64,000 nt of DNA from Terriglobia bacterium (GTDB taxonomy: Bacteria > Acidobacteriota > Terriglobia > Bryobacterales > Bryobacteraceae). Positions 1 to 8,485 of this stretch are shown piece by piece. The notes below the pieces were generated by a model. That model did not search any database and was not told the origin of the DNA. It saw only the letters and a program-made list of their open reading frames with translations. The stretch is taken from NCBI GenBank assembly GCA_020073305.1, contig JAIQFK010000035.1:1-64000 (forward strand). Direction: 5' to 3'. The translations under genes were made by a program, and so were the position numbers. Each line of letters begins with the position of its first letter. Position 1 is the first letter of the stretch.

Positions 1-1212
1 CGGCAGGCGTATCAGGAGTATGGCTACACCGGGCTGTTCGATCAGCGGCGCGGGAAAAGGAGCATCCATCGCGTGCCGATGGAGACGGCGGAAAAGGTGC
101 TGGCGCTGTATCAAGAGCGGTACTTCGACCTGAGCGTGCGGCACTTTCACGAAAAGCTGAGAGACGAGCACAGCCTTCGACTGAGCTACAGCTGGGCGAA
201 GCAGGCGCTGCAAGGGGCCGGACTAGTAGCCCGGCGAAAGAGGCGAGGGCCGCACCGGAGAAGGCGGCCGCGGCGTCCCATGGCGGGCATGCTGCTGCAC
301 ATCGACGGCAGCAAGCATCGCTGGTTTCAGGATGACCGTTATTACGACCTGATCGTGATCCTGGATGATGCCACTAGCGAGATCTACTATGCGCAACTGG
401 TGGAGGAGGAATCCACGCGCACGGTGATGGCCGCCTTGCGGGAGGTGGTGGAGAAGCAGGGATTATTCTGCGCGCTGTACAGCGATCGCGGCAGCCATTT
501 CTTCCACACGCCTAAAGCTGGGGAGCGGGTGGACCATCACCGGCTGACGCAAGTGGGGAGGGCCATGCGCGAGCTGGGGATGCAGATGATTCCGGCCTAC
601 TCGCCGCAGGCGCGCGGGCGATGCGAGCGGACCTTTGGGACCTGGCAGAACCGGCTGCCGCAGGAGTTGCGTCTGGCAGGCATCGGCAGTTTGGCAGAGG
701 CGAACCGTTTTCTGCGGGAGTACTAGGCCGAGTTCAATCACCAGTTCGCGCAGCCGGCCGAGCTACGCGGAACCGCATTTCGGCGCTGTGGAAGGAAGGA
801 TCTGGACCTAGTGTTTTCGATCCAGACCGAGCGGGTGGTGGCGCAAGACAACACCGTGGCGATTGGGGACCGCTGGTGGCAGATCGAGAAGTGCCGCTGG
901 AGGCACAGTCTGGCGGGGCAGACGGTGGTGGTGCATGATCATCTGGACGGAACGGTGACGATTTGCTACGGCCCCCATCTGGTGGGCCGATTTGACGGGA
1001 ATGGTGCAGCGCTGCGCGCCGCAACCAGACAACAGCGCGGTGGAAAAGGCGGGAGCGTGGAAGACGGTGGAAACCAAAAGACGGTTCCCACCGTCTCCCT
1101 CACTCCCTTGGAAATCTCGCCAACGGCGCGAGATTCCCACTTTCCCACCGCGCCGGCCACGGGTTCGGCTTCAAAGACCAAACCCAAAACCAAGGCGGCT
1201 CACGCCGCCTAA
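1..1212 (+). pseudogene. ISNCY-type IS transposase, 5' end outside window, in-frame stop
   Basis: The frame is open from base 1 and continues to 1212 except for a TAG at 724-726. Before the stop are a helix-rich DNA-binding part and a DDE integrase core: an Asp in LLHIDGSKHRW (about 291-320), a second Asp in CALYSDRGSHF, and a Glu/Arg region in YSPQARGRCERTFGTW. After the stop the same frame resumes with AEFNHQFAQP and a C-terminal domain (DLDLVFSIQTERVVAQDNTV) typical of full-length ISNCY transposases. The stop falls where related proteins read straight through, so this copy is probably inactive unless the TAG is read through. The 5' part lies outside the window, so whether a full element exists cannot be seen. 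Confidence 0.85.
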
Positions 1213-1221
1213 AACAATCGA

Positions 1222-1254
1222 CCGGACATGTGTTGTGTTAATAAAACCCGGACA
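1222..1254 (+). repeat. CCGGACA direct repeats near the probable IS right end
   Basis: CCGGACA occurs at 1222-1228 and again at 1248-1254, 26 bp apart, just after the transposase stop. Short repeats of this kind often lie just inside the ends of IS elements. The exact terminus (somewhere around 1255-1280) and any target duplication cannot be fixed because the left end is not in the window. Confidence 0.4.
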
Positions 1255-1339
1255 ACTTGAAAAGCTAACGACAGAAGAGCCACAGACCCTCCGATAGCCA
1301 AGGTGCAGCGCACGACCAATCAAAGGTAAGCTGGCAGGG

Positions 1340-2431
1340 ATGCATGAGTGCCGAGGCTCTTTTCACGCTTTGCTCCTCTATGACGTTGCGGACGAGCTTG
1401 ATTTGCAGACTCTGCGCAGCCTGCTGGGAGCCACTCCGCCGGTTCGCAAGCCCGAATTCAAATTGCCTGCGCCTGTCTACGTGCGTTTTGAGCATCCGCC
1501 GGTGGTCGAGCCTTGCGAAAGCCTTTCGCTTTCCACCGGAGAGTCGTTCGAGGGCCGATTGAAGTACTTCGACTACGGCGTCGTCAGCCTCGAATTAGAA
1601 CTTCCCTTCGAGGCGGGGTGGCAAGAACTGGTTACGCTCTCGAACCGCTGGATTGAAGCGCCGGAGCTCGAACAGAAGGCAAATCAGATTGTGCGCCGGC
1701 GACTGGGCAAGCTCACAGAGGCCGTGAGCAAGGCCTATCCCGAGTGGCTGGACGAGGTCTACTACACCGTGCACGTGCGTGAGGTGACGGGAGCGAACGG
1801 GAAAGTCCTCCCGGCTGCTGAGCTGCTGGCGGAACATGGGACGGCCATCGCGCAAATCGTCCGCGGCGAGTTGAATCCTCTCTCCCCAGCGGAAGAACGA
1901 GAGTTGTTGGGTTCCAGCATGTCGTACTATCCGTCGGACTTGCTGGTCGTCGGCTGGATGGCCGGCTTCATCTACGACACAGCCGAAGGGGCAGCGGCTA
2001 CCGAGCAGCTTCTCGAATACGCCAACACGCAGTTGCTGGAATACAGGCGTTACGACGAGGTCTTCACGCGCGTGTTGAAACGCGCCTATGATTCGCTCGA
2101 GCGCGGCGGCGGATTCTTTTCGCGGTGGAAGTTGGCGGCGGAAGCCACGCGGCTGAATACCCTAAGGCTCGATATCACGGAACTTAGCGAACGCGCCGAC
2201 AACGCCATCAAGTTCCTGAGCGACATGTTCTACGCCCGGGCCTATCAATTGGCGGCAACCAAGATCGGGGTGAACGACTACCGGCACCTGGTGGATGAGA
2301 AGCTGCGTACGGCCGGCGAGCTCTACCAGTTCATGGTGGACGAATTTCGAGCTGCGCGCGGCTTCGTTCTGGAACTGATGATCGTAATTATTCTCGTGAT
2401 CGACCTGGTTTTTCTATTCAAGGGAAAGTGA
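1340..2431 (+). CDS. RMD1/YagE (DUF155) family membrane-anchored protein
   Basis: A 363-aa protein of the RMD1/DUF155 family. The family is known mainly from mitochondrial proteins of yeast; the bacterial role is not established. Seen here: an N-terminal alpha/beta part starting with ALLLYDVADELDL, a central SYYPSDLLVVGWMAGFIYDT segment (about residues 195-215) and a long helical stretch. A single hydrophobic segment lies at the very C-terminus (about 344-361) and ends FKGK, as in a tail-anchored protein. The ATG at 1340 has AAAGG about 12 bases upstream. It follows the IS remnant and converges with a small minus-strand ORF only 4 bp away. Assignment rests on overall pattern and the C-terminal anchor, so the family name is likely but not certain. 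Confidence 0.65.
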   Translation: MHECRGSFHALLLYDVADELDLQTLRSLLGATPPVRKPEFKLPAPVYVRFEHPPVVEPCESLSLSTGESFEGRLKYFDYGVVSLELELPFEAGWQELVTLSNRWIEAPELEQKANQIVRRRLGKLTEAVSKAYPEWLDEVYYTVHVREVTGANGKVLPAAELLAEHGTAIAQIVRGELNPLSPAEERELLGSSMSYYPSDLLVVGWMAGFIYDTAEGAAATEQLLEYANTQLLEYRRYDEVFTRVLKRAYDSLERGGGFFSRWKLAAEATRLNTLRLDITELSERADNAIKFLSDMFYARAYQLAATKIGVNDYRHLVDEKLRTAGELYQFMVDEFRAARGFVLELMIVIILVIDLVFLFKGK

Positions 2432-2435
2432 GAAG

Positions 2436-2756
2436 TCAAACAGCAGAACGGCGCACGGCGGTCCGCGTCCACAAATACGGCTCGGTCGAGGACGGAAGAT
2501 CAGCCAGCGCCTCCTGGACCTCACCCAGCATCGACTCAATCGCTTTATTCTCGATGGAAACGGCTCCTACCAATTGCGCCACGGCGCGAGCACGGACGGC
2601 TTCAGCTTTTGAGCGAGCGTCCCACGCGTGCTGGAGTTTCCCTTGGGAGTACGCGGTGGACGAGACCTTGGCAAACATCAGTGCCAGTTGAAGCTCGTGC
2701 TTAGCGAGCTCAAACTGGCGCAGTGCTTCGGGGGACGGTTCGCTCATACGCGTCAA
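2436..2756 (-). CDS. Small helical protein of unknown function
   Basis: A 106-aa ORF, mostly predicted helix (ALRQFELAKHELQLALMFAK; AWDARSKAEAVRARAVAQLV), with no signal or membrane segment. The start is probably TTG at 2756, which has AGGT a few bases upstream; an ATG at 2747 lacks a ribosome site. It ends 4 bp from the stop of the convergent DUF155 gene. I do not recognise the family. The regular amphipathic pattern and its fit to the gap between neighbours argue that it is real. Confidence 0.55.
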   Translation of the reverse strand: MTRMSEPSPEALRQFELAKHELQLALMFAKVSSTAYSQGKLQHAWDARSKAEAVRARAVAQLVGAVSIENKAIESMLGEVQEALADLPSSTEPYLWTRTAVRRSAV

Positions 2757-2838
2757 GTTTACCTAATTAGATCGAAGAAAGACAACAGCCGCGCATGCGC
2801 TGTCCAATCCGCTTGAATTCAGCGTGTTACACGTGTAA

Positions 2839-3321
2839 TCAATCGCCCGCCGATTTGGCCGTTAGAACCCACTTTAGGATTCCGTGCGGCTCCGATTCGC
2901 CGGTGTCGACCTCAACACTGACCAGCGCACCCTTCTTCAGATCGAGTTGCAATGCAGGGCATCCGAGCAGAAACGCCACGGCTTGACTGAGCAGCGGCTC
3001 GTGACCGGCGATCAACACTCGCTCGGCGCGCTGCGCGCGGATCTCTCCCCAGACTCGCTGCGGGGTGCTCATGGGGGCCAGCAGGTTGGTGGTGATCAGT
3101 TTCCGCTTGACGCCCAGCACGGCTCGAGCGATCTCGGCCGTTTGCACCGCTCGCTTCAAAGGGCTGGTGAGAATAGCGGAAGGGCGAACGCCAGCCACGC
3201 GCGCTCGCTCGAGCACGGTGCGCAGCTTCTGTTTCCCCTCCGGCGTCAAGGCGCGCGCCGCATCGGAGCCGCCGGGAGGCGCATCTTCAGCAATGCCATG
3301 CCGCAGAATGTAAACGCGCAA
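2839..3321 (-). CDS. sixA: SixA-type phosphohistidine phosphatase
   Basis: Histidine-phosphatase superfamily, about 160 aa, the usual SixA length. The catalytic RHG lies at residues 7-9, followed by ILTSPLKRAVQTAEI (about 50-64) and the second histidine in AGHEP (about 106-109). SixA removes phosphate from histidines of phosphotransfer proteins; some relatives act on other phosphoesters. The frame is open further upstream, but homologous sequence begins at a TTG (3319-3321) with GGAAGAAG just before it, 4 bp after the upstream kinase stop, so this start is preferred. It is the last gene of a three-gene minus-strand unit with two dTMP-kinase-like proteins, back to back with ppx. The cytoplasmic substrate is unknown. 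Confidence 0.85.
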   Translation of the reverse strand: MRVYILRHGIAEDAPPGGSDAARALTPEGKQKLRTVLERARVAGVRPSAILTSPLKRAVQTAEIARAVLGVKRKLITTNLLAPMSTPQRVWGEIRAQRAERVLIAGHEPLLSQAVAFLLGCPALQLDLKKGALVSVEVDTGESEPHGILKWVLTAKSAGD

Positions 3322-3325
3322 AGGA

Positions 3326-4102
3326 TTACTTCTTCCGCGGCCGCTTCGCGCTGTCCGACACCCGCGTGCGGTCCGCTCCGTTGATACGCGGTGTGTCGCG
3401 CAACCTTTTGATTTCCAGGTTCGAGATGTGCCGCTGCAGATCCTGGAAGATGAGGTCGGGCGGCCGGTCGGCGTCCACGGTGACGAAATCGTATGTCTTG
3501 GCCATTCCGTCGAGAGCACGGATTAGCCGCGTCTGGTACCGGACAAAGCTGTCGAACATGTTGTTGCCGAAGCGCATGTCCATGCCGCTCTCCCAATAGT
3601 CAAACGCGCCCCGGCCCAGCACGACACGCGACACCAGGTCCTTAACCTCGGCGCGCAGATAGTAGACGGCGTGCGGCACCAGGCCGAATCCCGTCACCTG
3701 GTCGATCCAACGGCGGTCCTCACCTCGGGCAATGGCGCGCGCAATGATCGAGAAAATGTAGCGGTCCGTCAGCACAACAAAGCCGGCACGGAGCGCGGGC
3801 ACGATCTCGTTCTCCAGCCGGTCCGCAAAATCAGTGGTGTAATACAACGTCATGGTGATGGGGCCGAGAGTGTTCCCATCTTTGGCCTGCTTGATGCCTT
3901 TGCCAGCCAGCGCGCCGCGCGCCATCCCGGTATCCAATACGGCGTGCCCCTCCTGCTCGAGCCATTGCCGGAGCCGGGCCACCTGAGTGGTACGGCCTAC
4001 GGCGTCAGGACCCTCGATGACAATCAGTTTGCCGTGCAATTCCTCGGGGTCCACGGCGGGGAGCGGCTCGCTATAGAACTGAAGGGGTTGTTTCTGCTGC
4101 AT
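3326..4102 (-). CDS. dTMP-kinase-like P-loop protein with altered Walker A
   Basis: About 258 aa with a thymidylate-kinase fold: KLIVIEG (about 25-31), P-loop GPDAVGRTTQ with Arg at about residue 37 where kinases have the nucleotide-binding Lys, TDFADRLENEIVPAL, and the DRY motif (about 113-115). A basic C-terminal tail (KRPRKK) extends past the fold. The TREPGGT signature of housekeeping Tmk is absent. ATG 4102 is preferred over an upstream frame start because AGGAGAG precedes it. It overlaps the upstream paralogue by 32 bp and precedes sixA by 4 bp, so the three are probably co-translated. Loss of the Walker Lys suggests weak or no kinase activity, or a regulatory partner for the neighbouring paralogue; this is inference. 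Confidence 0.75.
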   Translation of the reverse strand: MQQKQPLQFYSEPLPAVDPEELHGKLIVIEGPDAVGRTTQVARLRQWLEQEGHAVLDTGMARGALAGKGIKQAKDGNTLGPITMTLYYTTDFADRLENEIVPALRAGFVVLTDRYIFSIIARAIARGEDRRWIDQVTGFGLVPHAVYYLRAEVKDLVSRVVLGRGAFDYWESGMDMRFGNNMFDSFVRYQTRLIRALDGMAKTYDFVTVDADRPPDLIFQDLQRHISNLEIKRLRDTPRINGADRTRVSDSAKRPRKK

Positions 4103-4802
4103 GTGCCTCTCCTGGCGCAATTCGGAGCACGCCATTTTTCAGACTCTCACCCAGCTCGCGAACTACGATTTCCCGCATCTGCTGCTGCTGCTTTTCAATG
4201 GACAGCGTGGCGTCGATGATATGAAACCCGACTTCGTGCGCCATGGCTTCGTACTCATCGAGGATCCGGCCTTGGAAGATACGAAAGCTCTCTTCCACGT
4301 CACGGCTCAGTCCCAGGTCCATGCCGGCCTCATAATATTTGATCGCGTCGCGGCCCCCCAAGATGCGCCCGACGGCGACATCCAGCGGCACGCGAAAGTA
4401 GAAGCTCAGGTTCGGCCGGGTCGCAAACCGGTAGAGATTTCGCACCCACCGCCGGCTGACGCCGCGCGCCACATCGCGTGCGAACGCCGTGTATGCATAC
4501 CGGTCAGCGCAGACGATGGCGCCAGCTTTCATGAGCGGCACAATGTAGCGCTCCATGCGATCGGCGAAGTCTGTGGCGTGAATCAGGCTGAAAGTCGTGG
4601 GCGTGAACATCTCCTTCTTCTTGCCGCGGCGCGTGGTTTCCCGGACTAAAGGAGAAGAGTTCCATTCACTGAATGCGACCGCGAATCCCTGGGATCGGAG
4701 CCAGTGACTCAACAGTGACACCTGAGTGGACTTTCCTGAACCATCTATGCCTTCGACTACAATGAGTTTTCCTCGGAAGCGATTCGGTGCTAAGAGTGGC
4801 AT
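4071..4802 (-). CDS. dTMP-kinase-like nucleotide kinase
   Basis: A 243-aa protein with an intact P-loop EGIDGSGKSTQ (about 17-27), a Tmk-like ATDFADRMERYIVPLM helix and the DRY motif (about 100-102). The canonical dTMP-site loop TREPGGT is replaced by SEWNSSP, so the substrate may not be dTMP and I give no gene symbol. It is the first gene of the minus-strand unit ending in sixA and is divergent from ppx, with about 34 bp between starts. That position, among ppx, CHAD and DUF2252 genes, suggests a phosphate- or polyphosphate-related role more than DNA precursor synthesis, but a diverged Tmk cannot be excluded. Confidence 0.75.
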   Translation of the reverse strand: MPLLAPNRFRGKLIVVEGIDGSGKSTQVSLLSHWLRSQGFAVAFSEWNSSPLVRETTRRGKKKEMFTPTTFSLIHATDFADRMERYIVPLMKAGAIVCADRYAYTAFARDVARGVSRRWVRNLYRFATRPNLSFYFRVPLDVAVGRILGGRDAIKYYEAGMDLGLSRDVEESFRIFQGRILDEYEAMAHEVGFHIIDATLSIEKQQQQMREIVVRELGESLKNGVLRIAPGEAHAAETTPSVL

Positions 4803-4836
4803 ACGGGGGAGTGAGCGAAAATCATTATAGCCTTAT

Positions 4837-6369
4837 ATGCCTCGCTACGCTGCAATTGATATTGGGAGCAATTCTCTCCGCATGGAGGCGGCGGAAGTCA
4901 CGCCGGGAAGTCCGGCAAGGATTCTGGCCTCCGAACGGGAGGTTACCCGCTTGGGCGAGAGCGTATTCCGGACGGGAAAAGTGAGTCCTGAGGCGATCGG
5001 CCTGGTTTGCAAGGTCCTCGGCACGATGGCGCAGCAGTATCGAAAACTGGAGGTCATCGGCGTGCGGGCCGTCGCTACCAGTGCCGTACGCGACGCCAGT
5101 AACCAAGAAGAGTTCCTGGCCAAAGCTTCGGAAGCCATTGCGGCGCCGGTCGAGATCATTTCCGGCCAGGAGGAGTCGCGACTCATCCACTTGGGAGTGC
5201 AAAGCCGCTGGCCTCATAGCAAGCAGCGCCTGCTGATTATCGACGTAGGCGGCGGAAGCGCCGAGGTCATTTATAGCGATGGAGGCCGAATGAGAGAGGC
5301 GGTGTCGAAGCCACTGGGTGCGGTTCGCTTGACCGAGGTGTTTCTGAAGAGCGATCCTCCCATCGAGGCCGAACTCCACCGCATGCAGGATTACATCGAA
5401 GAAAAACTGGCTTCGGCCATGCGGCGGATCGGCCGGAGACAGTGGGATCGGGTGATTGCCACCTCGGGCACCGCCTCGGCCGTGGTGAGTGCTATCAACC
5501 GCGTGTCACAAGCCAAGGTGGATAAGACCGACCGGCTTCGCGCTTCGGCTGCCCAGATCCGGCAGTTGTACGAGGAACTCAGCGGTTACGGCCTGGAAGA
5601 GCGCCGCAAGATTACCGGGATCGGACCCAAACGAGCAGAAATCATCATCGCCGGGGTGGCCGTGCTCCACCGCTTCCTGCAGGACTTGCAACTGCCCTCG
5701 CTCTACTATTCGGCTGCGGGTTTGCGCGACGGGATCATCGCCGACCTCGCCGCCCGCGGTGTGGGGCGCGAGCTCTCCGAGTTGGATCGCGATCAGCGGC
5801 AGATGGTGGAAACCATGGCCCGGCGGTACGGCGTTGCGTTGCCCCACGCCCGCAAAGTGGCCAGCCTGGCGAACACACTGTTCACTTCTCTACAATCACT
5901 CCACGGCCTGGCGCCGCACATCGGCAAGCTGCTGGAGGCATCGGCGTACCTTCACGATGTTGGGCACTACGTCAGCGAGTCTCGGCATCATAAGCATTCG
6001 TACTATCTGGTGGCAAACTCCGACCTGCCAGGATTCACCGACCGCGAACGGGAGTTGATCGCCAATCTGTGCCGGTTCCACCGCAAGGCCATGCCGGTGA
6101 CCGACCACGTTGCGCTGGAAGCATTGAATAGCGAGGAGCGGCGAGCTCTGATCTTGCTGACTCCGCTGCTGCGCATCGCCGACAATCTGGATCGTAGCCA
6201 CGCCGAAAGAGTGGAAAGCCTGGAGTGCCTGGTTCGGGATGGGCAGGTGACATTGAAGCTCGGTTCGAAGAGTGATACCGACCTCGAGCAGTGGGCGGCC
6301 GAACGTTCCGCCGAAGCGTTTCGCGAAGTCTATGGCCGCGATCTGGTCCTGAGCAGGGTGAAGTCATGA
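4837..6369 (+). CDS. ppx: Exopolyphosphatase / guanosine pentaphosphate phosphatase with HD domain
   Basis: A 510-aa Ppx/GppA protein. The ASKHA core has the first phosphate loop YAAIDIGSNSLRM (about 4-16), a GVRAVATSAVRDA segment, GQEESRLIHLGV and the second loop IIDVGGGSAEV (about 139-149). A helical C-terminal part carries an HD-type domain with YLHDVGHY (about 370-377) and later His/Asp residues in HHKHSYYL and CRFHRK. Such proteins cleave terminal phosphate from polyphosphate or pppGpp in the cytoplasm. It heads a plus-strand unit with the CHAD and DUF2252 genes: its stop overlaps the next start as ATGA. The choice between Ppx and GppA activity cannot be made from sequence. Confidence 0.92.
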   Translation: MPRYAAIDIGSNSLRMEAAEVTPGSPARILASEREVTRLGESVFRTGKVSPEAIGLVCKVLGTMAQQYRKLEVIGVRAVATSAVRDASNQEEFLAKASEAIAAPVEIISGQEESRLIHLGVQSRWPHSKQRLLIIDVGGGSAEVIYSDGGRMREAVSKPLGAVRLTEVFLKSDPPIEAELHRMQDYIEEKLASAMRRIGRRQWDRVIATSGTASAVVSAINRVSQAKVDKTDRLRASAAQIRQLYEELSGYGLEERRKITGIGPKRAEIIIAGVAVLHRFLQDLQLPSLYYSAAGLRDGIIADLAARGVGRELSELDRDQRQMVETMARRYGVALPHARKVASLANTLFTSLQSLHGLAPHIGKLLEASAYLHDVGHYVSESRHHKHSYYLVANSDLPGFTDRERELIANLCRFHRKAMPVTDHVALEALNSEERRALILLTPLLRIADNLDRSHAERVESLECLVRDGQVTLKLGSKSDTDLEQWAAERSAEAFREVYGRDLVLSRVKS

Positions 6370-6767
6370 TGCAGCAGTACGCGCGCGAGCGAGCTTCCAC
6401 TCTGCTGCGAAGGCTGGCGTTTCGCATGAATCGCGCTGCCCGATTTCGGGATGCTGATTCCATCCACGATCTTCGCGTGGCTATCCGGCGTTTCGAACAG
6501 TGTCTCCAGATTTTTCATCAGTTTTTCCCGGGCCACACTAAAAAAATTCACCGGCGCTTGGGCAGAATCATGGAACTCTCGGGCGAAATCCGGAACCGCG
6601 ATATCGCGCTGGACTTGATGAAACAGGCGGGAGTGAAGGCGAATTCGGCGCTGCCGACGCAATTGCTTCGCGAACGAAAAGAGATCCAGGGCAAATTGAT
6701 GGCCTCCTTCGACCGATGGGGCGAGCGCGATCTGTCCCGCAAATGGGGTTCGAGGCTGGGGCTCTAA
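6366..6767 (+). CDS. CHAD domain protein, N-terminal half
   Basis: 133 aa forming the first half of a CHAD domain (conserved histidine alpha-helical domain). The signature SIHDLRVAIRRFEQCLQIF (about 32-50) has the conserved His and Arg residues, followed by helices with EIRNRDIALDLM. CHAD domains are known to bind polyphosphate. Its ATG overlaps the ppx stop. The frame ends at TAA 6765-6767 just after a run of four G (6758-6761), and the second half continues in the next frame. Adding one G to that run would join the two halves into one normal-length CHAD protein, so this is either a frameshifted gene, a sequence error, or a true split. Confidence 0.8.
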   Translation: MMQQYARERASTLLRRLAFRMNRAARFRDADSIHDLRVAIRRFEQCLQIFHQFFPGHTKKIHRRLGRIMELSGEIRNRDIALDLMKQAGVKANSALPTQLLRERKEIQGKLMASFDRWGERDLSRKWGSRLGL

Positions 6768-6769
6768 CC

Positions 6770-7231
6770 ATGGCAAAGCACGGCCGGCTCGTCTGGAACG
6801 GTTCCAAAAGCGCAGAGGAGAATGCCTCCCGGAAACTGCCGCAGCTGGCCCGCACATACTTTCGGGCGGGCCGCGCGCTCTTTGCGGCCGAATCCACCCC
6901 CGAGTCTTTGCACAAATTCCGGCTCAAGTCCAAACGATTTCGCTACACACTCGAACTGTTTCAGCCGTGTTACGGTCCGGGACTCGAAGAGCGCCTGAAG
7001 TTACTCCGCAACATTCAGGATCTTCTGGGTGAGATCAATGATTGCGTGACAACCCGGAAACTGGTGGCGCAAAACCAGCCCGCCGTCTCGAAATTCCTGG
7101 AGCGCCGCATGGCAGTCAAGAAACGGGCGCTGCGCAGTTACTGGTTCCAGACATTTGCGGCTGCGGGCCAGGAAAACTGGTGGGCGAACTACCTGGCACG
7201 TTTCGTCCGGAAACCAGGGCGGGCAACGTGA
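6770..7231 (+). CDS. CHAD domain protein, C-terminal half
   Basis: 153 aa with the second repeat of the CHAD domain: PESLHKFRLKSKRFRYTLEL carries the second His and basic cluster, followed by LLRNIQDLLGEINDCVTTRKL, the typical end of the fold. The ATG at 6770 lies 2 bp past the stop of the first half and has only a distant GAGG upstream, a weak site for independent initiation. That favours the view that 6366-7231 was one reading frame of roughly 288 residues. The stop overlaps the GTG of the DUF2252 gene (GTGA), so translation is coupled onward. Confidence 0.8.
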   Translation: MAKHGRLVWNGSKSAEENASRKLPQLARTYFRAGRALFAAESTPESLHKFRLKSKRFRYTLELFQPCYGPGLEERLKLLRNIQDLLGEINDCVTTRKLVAQNQPAVSKFLERRMAVKKRALRSYWFQTFAAAGQENWWANYLARFVRKPGRAT

Positions 7232-8340
7232 AGATCGCTAAAGCGACAGCGCAGTATGAAGAGTGGCTGAGGGAGCACATCCGCCTGATCGAGACCGACC
7301 TCGAACAGAAACACCGAGACATGGCTGCGGACCTGTTTTGCTTCCTCCGCGCAACGTTCTACCGCTGGATGCAACTCTGGCCGGAAGTGTGTTCGCAGCT
7401 CACTCGGGCGCCGGAGGTGCTAGCCGTGGGCGACCTGCACGTGGAGAATTTCGGCACCTGGCGGGACGTGGAAGGCAGATTGGTGTGGGGCATCAACGAC
7501 TTTGACGAGGCCTGCGAACTTCCCTACACTGTCGACCTTGTCCGGCTGGCGGCCAGTGCGCACCTGGCCATCAAGGGCGAACATCTGAGCCTCGGAACCA
7601 AGGACGCCTGCGACGCCATCCTGGACGGTTACGAGAGAGGGCTCTCCAGTGGGGGCGCCGCTTTCGTACTCGAGGAACACCATCCCTGGCTGCGCTCCAT
7701 GATGACAGGCGTATTGCGCAATCCGCAGCAGTTCTGGGCAAAGCTCGACGCTCTGCCCACTGAGAAGGGTTTCCCCGCGAGCGCACAAAAGGCGATTGAG
7801 AAAATGCTGCCGCAGCGCGGTTTGAGTTACCGTGTTGTGCACCGGGTAGCGGGACTCGGAAGTCTGGGTAGAGAGCGCTACGTGGCGATTGCAGAGTGCC
7901 CGGGGGGCAAGATTGCGCGCGAGGCCAAAGCCCTGGCTCCGTCAGCCTGTGTCTGGGCCGGCGGCGCCAGAACCCAGCGTCCGCGCTACCAGGAGATCCT
8001 GGATCACGCCGTCCGATCGGTGGACCCGTTCGTCCGCATGAAGGGAGGTTGGATCGTACGGCGCTTGGCGCCCGACTGCTCGCGTGTGGAACTGGCGTCG
8101 ATGCCTAAGGAGCGCGATGAAGCGCGCCTCCTGTACTCCATGGGGTTCGAGACCGCCAACGTACATCTTGGCGCCCGCCGAGCAGCGAAAGCCCTTCTAA
8201 GAGATCTCAAGAAGCGCCCCCATCTGTGGTTACATGAAGCCTCCGCCGAAATGGTCAAGGCCACCACCGAAGACTGGGAGCGTTGGCGCGCCCACTGGCG
8301 TTCCCCAAAAAAGAAGCCTGCGAATCGCTCCGCAGGCTGA
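7228..8340 (+). CDS. DUF2252 family, kinase-like-fold protein
   Basis: About 370 aa. DUF2252 proteins resemble aminoglycoside/choline-kinase-type phosphotransferases. The phosphotransferase-like signature is visible: GDLHVENFGTW (about 68-78), with His and Asn in the catalytic-loop position, then GINDFDEACELPYTVDLVRL (about 89-108), with Asp in the metal-binding position. The GTG start at 7228 overlaps the CHAD stop and the family sequence begins shortly after it; an upstream open frame over the CHAD gene was not used. The substrate is unknown. Coupling to ppx and CHAD suggests an activity on phosphate-rich molecules, which is inference. Confidence 0.8.
   Translation: MKIAKATAQYEEWLREHIRLIETDLEQKHRDMAADLFCFLRATFYRWMQLWPEVCSQLTRAPEVLAVGDLHVENFGTWRDVEGRLVWGINDFDEACELPYTVDLVRLAASAHLAIKGEHLSLGTKDACDAILDGYERGLSSGGAAFVLEEHHPWLRSMMTGVLRNPQQFWAKLDALPTEKGFPASAQKAIEKMLPQRGLSYRVVHRVAGLGSLGRERYVAIAECPGGKIAREAKALAPSACVWAGGARTQRPRYQEILDHAVRSVDPFVRMKGGWIVRRLAPDCSRVELASMPKERDEARLLYSMGFETANVHLGARRAAKALLRDLKKRPHLWLHEASAEMVKATTEDWERWRAHWRSPKKKPANRSAG
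8315..8338. terminator. Hairpin over the DUF2252 stop
   Basis: AGCCTGCG (8315-8322) pairs perfectly with CGCAGGCT (8331-8338) across an 8-base loop. There is no T-run after it on the plus strand, but there is one on the minus strand (TTCTTTTTT), so the motif would fit better as a minus-strand or weak bidirectional terminator. Confidence 0.4.
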
Positions 8341-8485
8341 ATGGCGGGCACAGTTGTGAGATATCGGCACGTTAGCAGACCGCTGGTTGCGGTACCATGA
8401 AGCCCCCATGAAGCTTTCATTGCGCTGGCCTGCGCCTACCGTGGCGAATACGGGTTTACACGTTTGCAGCCACCTCTTCACAAAC

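Noticed and set aside
3326-4802. Reading the two kinases as polyphosphate kinase 2
   Set aside because: They show the Tmk-type DRY motif and TDFADR helix, not the PPK2 Walker motifs, despite the polyphosphate context.
4803-4836. Pho box between the kinase and ppx genes
   Set aside because: No 11-bp repeated heptamer is present in this short gap.
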